From Phytomonas francai (lineage: Eukaryota > Euglenozoa > Kinetoplastea > Trypanosomatida > Trypanosomatidae), in assembly GCA_001766655.1 (NCBI GenBank), contig MJCC01000012.1, forward strand, positions 556,827 through 620,826: a stretch of 64,000 nt of DNA. The letters run 5' to 3'. Positions 61,173 to 64,000 of this stretch are shown here, one piece after another; position 1 is the first letter of the stretch; every line of letters starts with the position of its first letter. The translations under genes were made by a program, and so were the position numbers. A model generated the notes under the pieces. The model saw nothing but the letters and a program-made list of their open reading frames with translations, was not told the DNA's origin and did not search any database.

Positions 61173-62369
61173 CCAACAGCCAAAGGAACAAGCGATACAC
61201 AGGCGGTCACAGGTTCCCTTCTCCTCAGTGAGAAGCTGGCATGCCGTAACCTAAGTGGGGATGATGAACAGGAAACCAGCTCTCCCTCCACAGAAGCATC
61301 TGTTCAGGAGAAGATACCCGCACCTCCATCTTATTTGGAGGACTTGCTTGAGTATGGAGTCGAACAAGTACGTACGTCAGCGTTTTCAGATGTGATCGAG
61401 GGTGACATTCAAAAGATGCCATTTGATGCTTCAGGAAAATTGAGGAAAGAACAGCTAGTAAGGTATATATGGTTTGCTAAGCAAACGTCGACGAAGCTCA
61501 AGATGGTGGCAGTGTGTGCGTGTCTCTTCCTCCATAAGTATCCATATCTAAGGGAGGAGAGCTGTTGCAGAGATCTGAGGCATGATTTTGACAATGGATT
61601 CAACGAAACGATGGAGCAGCTCGATAAAAACGAATCCATTCAGGATGGAATGCTCCTGGTGTATACTGCAAAGGCCCAATGGTGGCAGACCAATCATCAC
61701 ACTGGGAAATCGAGGACTAAAGCTTCGGTATATATGGAAAAATGCATGAGGGGTTTGGGCCTTGATCCTAAGGCCCCAGACGAAGTGCGTGTTGTACATA
61801 TGGTCACACGTTGGTTTAACACAAAGGTGATTCTCTATTCAGCTGGTGTGCATCCTATAAATGGATTGCCAGACGACATTGATTTGACAGTATTGCTCCC
61901 AATTAATAAGGACATTGTTGTGCGTATGAGGTCAAATCCTGCAGGGACTCCAAAGCAAGCTATTATCATCGTCATTCTGAAAGAGCTTTGCAGTTCTGAA
62001 TATGTGAGATGTGTAGACCCTGAATTCGCAACGAAGATTACACACCTTATTAGGTGGGAGAAAATCGCGAAGAAAAAGTGGGCACGGTATCATCCTAAGG
62101 CAGCATATCTTACAGGGAAGCCAAGGTTGGTGCCTCCTGTGATTAGCTACGACCTTTTAGACATGGCTAAAGCTTACCTTCAGGTGTGCTTAAGCGATAC
62201 CGCATACGCTAAGGCTTTGAGCATGAAGTCGGCAAGTGCTAACTCAGTTGCTTTGGCTGCGATGCAATCGTTGAATGAAAGACTTGCCGAAGGTAAAGCA
62301 AGACCAAAAGATCGGATTGAAGATAATGTGGTGTGGAAGGCAGTCAAGGATGCTTGCAGAGCCGAATAG
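61173..62369 (+). pseudogene. Continuation of the 60300 reading frame after the TAA
   Basis: Open from 61173 to a TAG at 62367-62369, in the same phase as 60300-61172. The first ATG lies well inside, so on its own it lacks a start at the natural place. Early residues are acidic and disordered and include a PPSY motif at about 61323-61334 (IPAPPSYLEDLLEYG). From about 61400 it is globular (LRKEQLVRYIWFAKQ, LKMVAVCACLFLHKY, EVRVVHMVTRWFNTKVIL, FATKITHLIRWEKIAKKKW). The end is helical (NSVALAAMQSLNERLAEG). Identical codon style on both sides of the TAA argues that it was once, or still is, one protein of about 690 residues. Confidence 0.6.
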
Positions 62370-62592
62370 CTACACCTATATGTGTTTACATCTGTAAACT
62401 CAAAGACAAATGCTTTATTTTTTTATTATACGTATTTATTTTTTTACTATGGGCCAAATCTGCAGTGATTTGTTCCCTGCCATGGGATTTAGTTATCCAT
62501 GGATGTTTTTTTTTTCATTATTCGAAATAATAGTGAGGCTGATAATTATTTTTGATAAACAAGTTGATATGCTTATAAATCCCATATTTTGA
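62370..62592. other. AT-rich spacer
   Basis: Very T-rich spacer after the TAG at 62369. No gene; under 300 bases. Confidence 0.5.
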
Positions 62593-62928
62593 TATACTTC
62601 TAGATCCAATTCCGTCAATGCTGCACACGATACTCCCCGTAGACGTTCAGCATTAGACAATAGGTTAGCCAGTAGTGAAAAGGTAAGCCATCTAGAAGAA
62701 ATACGGGAGGTGCTTATTGGACCTCGTATAAAGTTAACTTATCCGATTCTTTTCAAGTTTTCAGTGATTGGTACAGACTTGTACTTATATATGACATCAT
62801 CGCAAGTATTTGTCAGTATTAACCAGACATTGTATGCCACCACAAATCTTTTCCATCTAAACGCATTTACTGATGCAATAGCACTCAGGAAAAAATCCCA
62901 ACAGAAGGATATCTTTTTCTTTTCCTAA
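62593..62928 (+). pseudogene. Second coding-like fragment
   Basis: A plus-strand frame of 111 codons between a TGA and a TAA (62926-62928), with no start codon at its beginning. It reads NAAHDTPRRRSALDN, SHLEEIREVLIGPRIKLTYP, FKFSVIGTDLYLYMTSSQV and LFHLNAFTDAI. Composition and spacing suggest the remains of a second gene of the same insertion as the 60300-62369 frame. No family recognised. Confidence 0.35.
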
Positions 62929-63134
62929 CCCTGGTAAATGATCCAATTTTTAAAATAAAACACATGCACCTACCAGTAGCGCTGGGTCACGAACTAGCAG
63001 GGCCCGACCGCGGCTTTCTCACTACTTTATACCAAACTCTTTCCTCTTTCTCTCTCTCTTCTTCTTTTTCGTTTTCCTTCGCTCACCTGGAGGCCCCCAG
63101 ACGAGGGCCCCAAGTTGTTTAGCGGGCACCTCTT
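62929..63134 (+). promoter_or_regulatory. Pyrimidine-rich tract, possible trans-splice acceptor
   Basis: At about 63035-63083 the plus strand is almost pure pyrimidine (CTTTCCTCTTTCTCTCTCTC and onward), followed by CCCCCAG at about 63100. This looks like a strong acceptor for a gene that is now only a relic (63128-63530). Confidence 0.4.
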
Positions 63135-63530
63135 TACCGGGAAGCACACGGCCACGTGGAGCCACGGACGGTGCAGCAGCAGCTCGCCCGACTGGCGCCC
63201 GACGGGCTCCCGAACGCGTCGCGTCTCACCCTCGTGAGGGACCACTTCCCGATTGTCCCCGCGCAGCGCAAGCCGAACGGGTAGGACGGCATCGGCGGCG
63301 GGTACTCGGTGAGCAAGCTGTATGAGTCCCCATGGGATCTGTGGCACGCGCCGTGCATCGATGTGGTCTTCTTTTACTTGCGCGGGCGGCGGAACTCTGC
63401 GTATGCGCTCTCGCGCCACTTTATGGGCGACCGCTGCGATGCCAGTGTGCAGGTCGCGCGTGCGGACGACATGGGACACCTTGGTCTCCGGAGCGCGTTC
63501 TCGCCGCTGTGCGACCCCCCCTCCTCCTGA
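63128..63530 (+). pseudogene. GC-rich coding relic with an in-frame TAG
   Basis: One plus frame reads about 52 codons (HGHVEPRTVQQQLARLAPDG, RLTLVRDHFPIVPAQRK), then a TAG at 63282-63284, then 81 more codons in phase (GGYSVSKLYESPWDLWHAPC, VVFFYLRGRRNSAYALSRHF) to TGA at 63528-63530. It has no ATG start. Composition is far more GC-rich than the 60-63 kb region. I do not recognise the protein. It appears to be a recently decayed subtelomeric gene fragment. Confidence 0.35.
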
Positions 63531-63843
63531 TGCAGCCTGGGGCGCGTGCTCGCACCCCTCTCTCCCTCGATGGATAGGAGACGGAATGCGTGGAAACTGT
63601 GGTGCATGGAGTCTGTGTCTGTACGATTTTGTATTGCAAGACCGGGTGAGGCACTAAGCCGTGTTGCGGAAAATGAATGGATGTGAAGATGGTGATGAGG
63701 ACATGGCACGGCGATATTTGGAAGCCGTTCTTTGTTTCCTCTTGATTGACTGAAAATGCCGACGCAGGGAGTGATGAATGGCGGGTAGGTGTGTGGAAGG
63801 AACTGAACCCCCCGTATCGTGGATGTGGCGCAGGCCCGCATGC
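63531..63843. other. Subtelomere-telomere junction
   Basis: About 310 bases of unique-looking sequence of mixed composition between the last coding relic and the telomere repeats. No repeat or gene recognised. Confidence 0.5.
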
Positions 63844-64000
63844 TTAGGGTTAGGGTTTGTGTTCTTGTTTGTGTTTGTGTTAGGGTTCGGGTTCGGGTTC
63901 GGGTTCGGGTTCGGGTTAGGGTTCGGGTTCGGGTTAGGGTTAGGGTTAGGGTTAGGGTTAGGGTTAGGGTTAGGGTTAGGGTTAGGGTTAGGGTTAGGGT
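63844..64000 (+). repeat. Telomere repeat array, TTAGGG with internal variants
   Basis: Twenty-six hexamers in unbroken register plus one base. From inside out: two TTAGGG, TTTGTG, TTCTTG, two TTTGTG, one TTAGGG, five TTCGGG, one TTAGGG, two TTCGGG, then eleven TTAGGG to the edge. The G-rich strand runs toward the right, as expected for a right chromosome end. TTAGGG is the kinetoplastid telomere repeat. Confidence 0.98.

Noticed and set aside
41692..62369. Stop-codon reassignment as in Blastocrithidia, to explain the in-frame TAG and TAA
   Set aside because: All other long genes are free of internal TAA, TAG and TGA, and end at all three. Two isolated in-frame stops fit local mutations better.

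Overview
The window is a chromosome end from a kinetoplastid protist, most likely a trypanosomatid. From about 1 to 46.6 kb the genes are intronless, all on the minus strand and head to tail, with AT-rich spacers. Several starts are preceded by a polypyrimidine tract and an AG, the layout of a trans-splice acceptor. The actin is of the kinetoplastid type, and the right edge is a TTAGGG telomere array. I cannot name the genus from the sequence alone.

Region 1 (1-46.6 kb) is one polycistronic array transcribed away from the telomere. It carries a hypothetical gene cut by the left edge, NOP56, a MAP kinase, a MORN protein, an LRR protein, coiled-coil and low-complexity hypotheticals, a C2-like/coiled-coil protein, a PSP1-domain protein, CIAO1, a short LisH/SRP40_C (Nopp140-like) protein, a NADH pyrophosphatase-type NUDIX enzyme, ribosomal protein eL33, a thymidylate kinase with an N-terminal extension, MMS19, a TRAPPC11-like protein, a CK1 kinase, a large coiled-coil gene broken by a frameshift and an in-frame stop, and actin. 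Two cytosolic Fe-S assembly factors (CIAO1 and MMS19) and two snoRNP/nucleolar factors (NOP56 and the Nopp140-like protein) share the array. Two 285-bp repeats that differ at one base sit downstream of two of these genes.

Region 2 (46.6-53.9 kb) is a gene-poor divergent strand-switch region. It has an AT-rich part (to about 48.66 kb), an abrupt GC-rich island with long G runs (48.66-50.96 kb), and a stretch of decayed plus-strand coding fragments (51.7-53.7 kb) that resemble the DGF-1 surface-protein family.

Region 3 (53.9-63.84 kb) is a plus-strand subtelomere. A tandem duplication of about 3.4 kb carries two type II membrane proteins that look like glycosyltransferases. After it comes an unrecognised reading frame of about 690 codons, split by one in-frame TAA and containing a PPSY motif and a coiled coil. 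Further coding-like fragments follow.

Region 4 (63844-64000) is the telomere: degenerate hexamers (TTTGTG, TTCTTG, TTCGGG) on the inside and pure TTAGGG at the end.

Many of the longest open frames begin at TTG or GTG inside the splice-acceptor region, so I moved those starts to the first suitable ATG.
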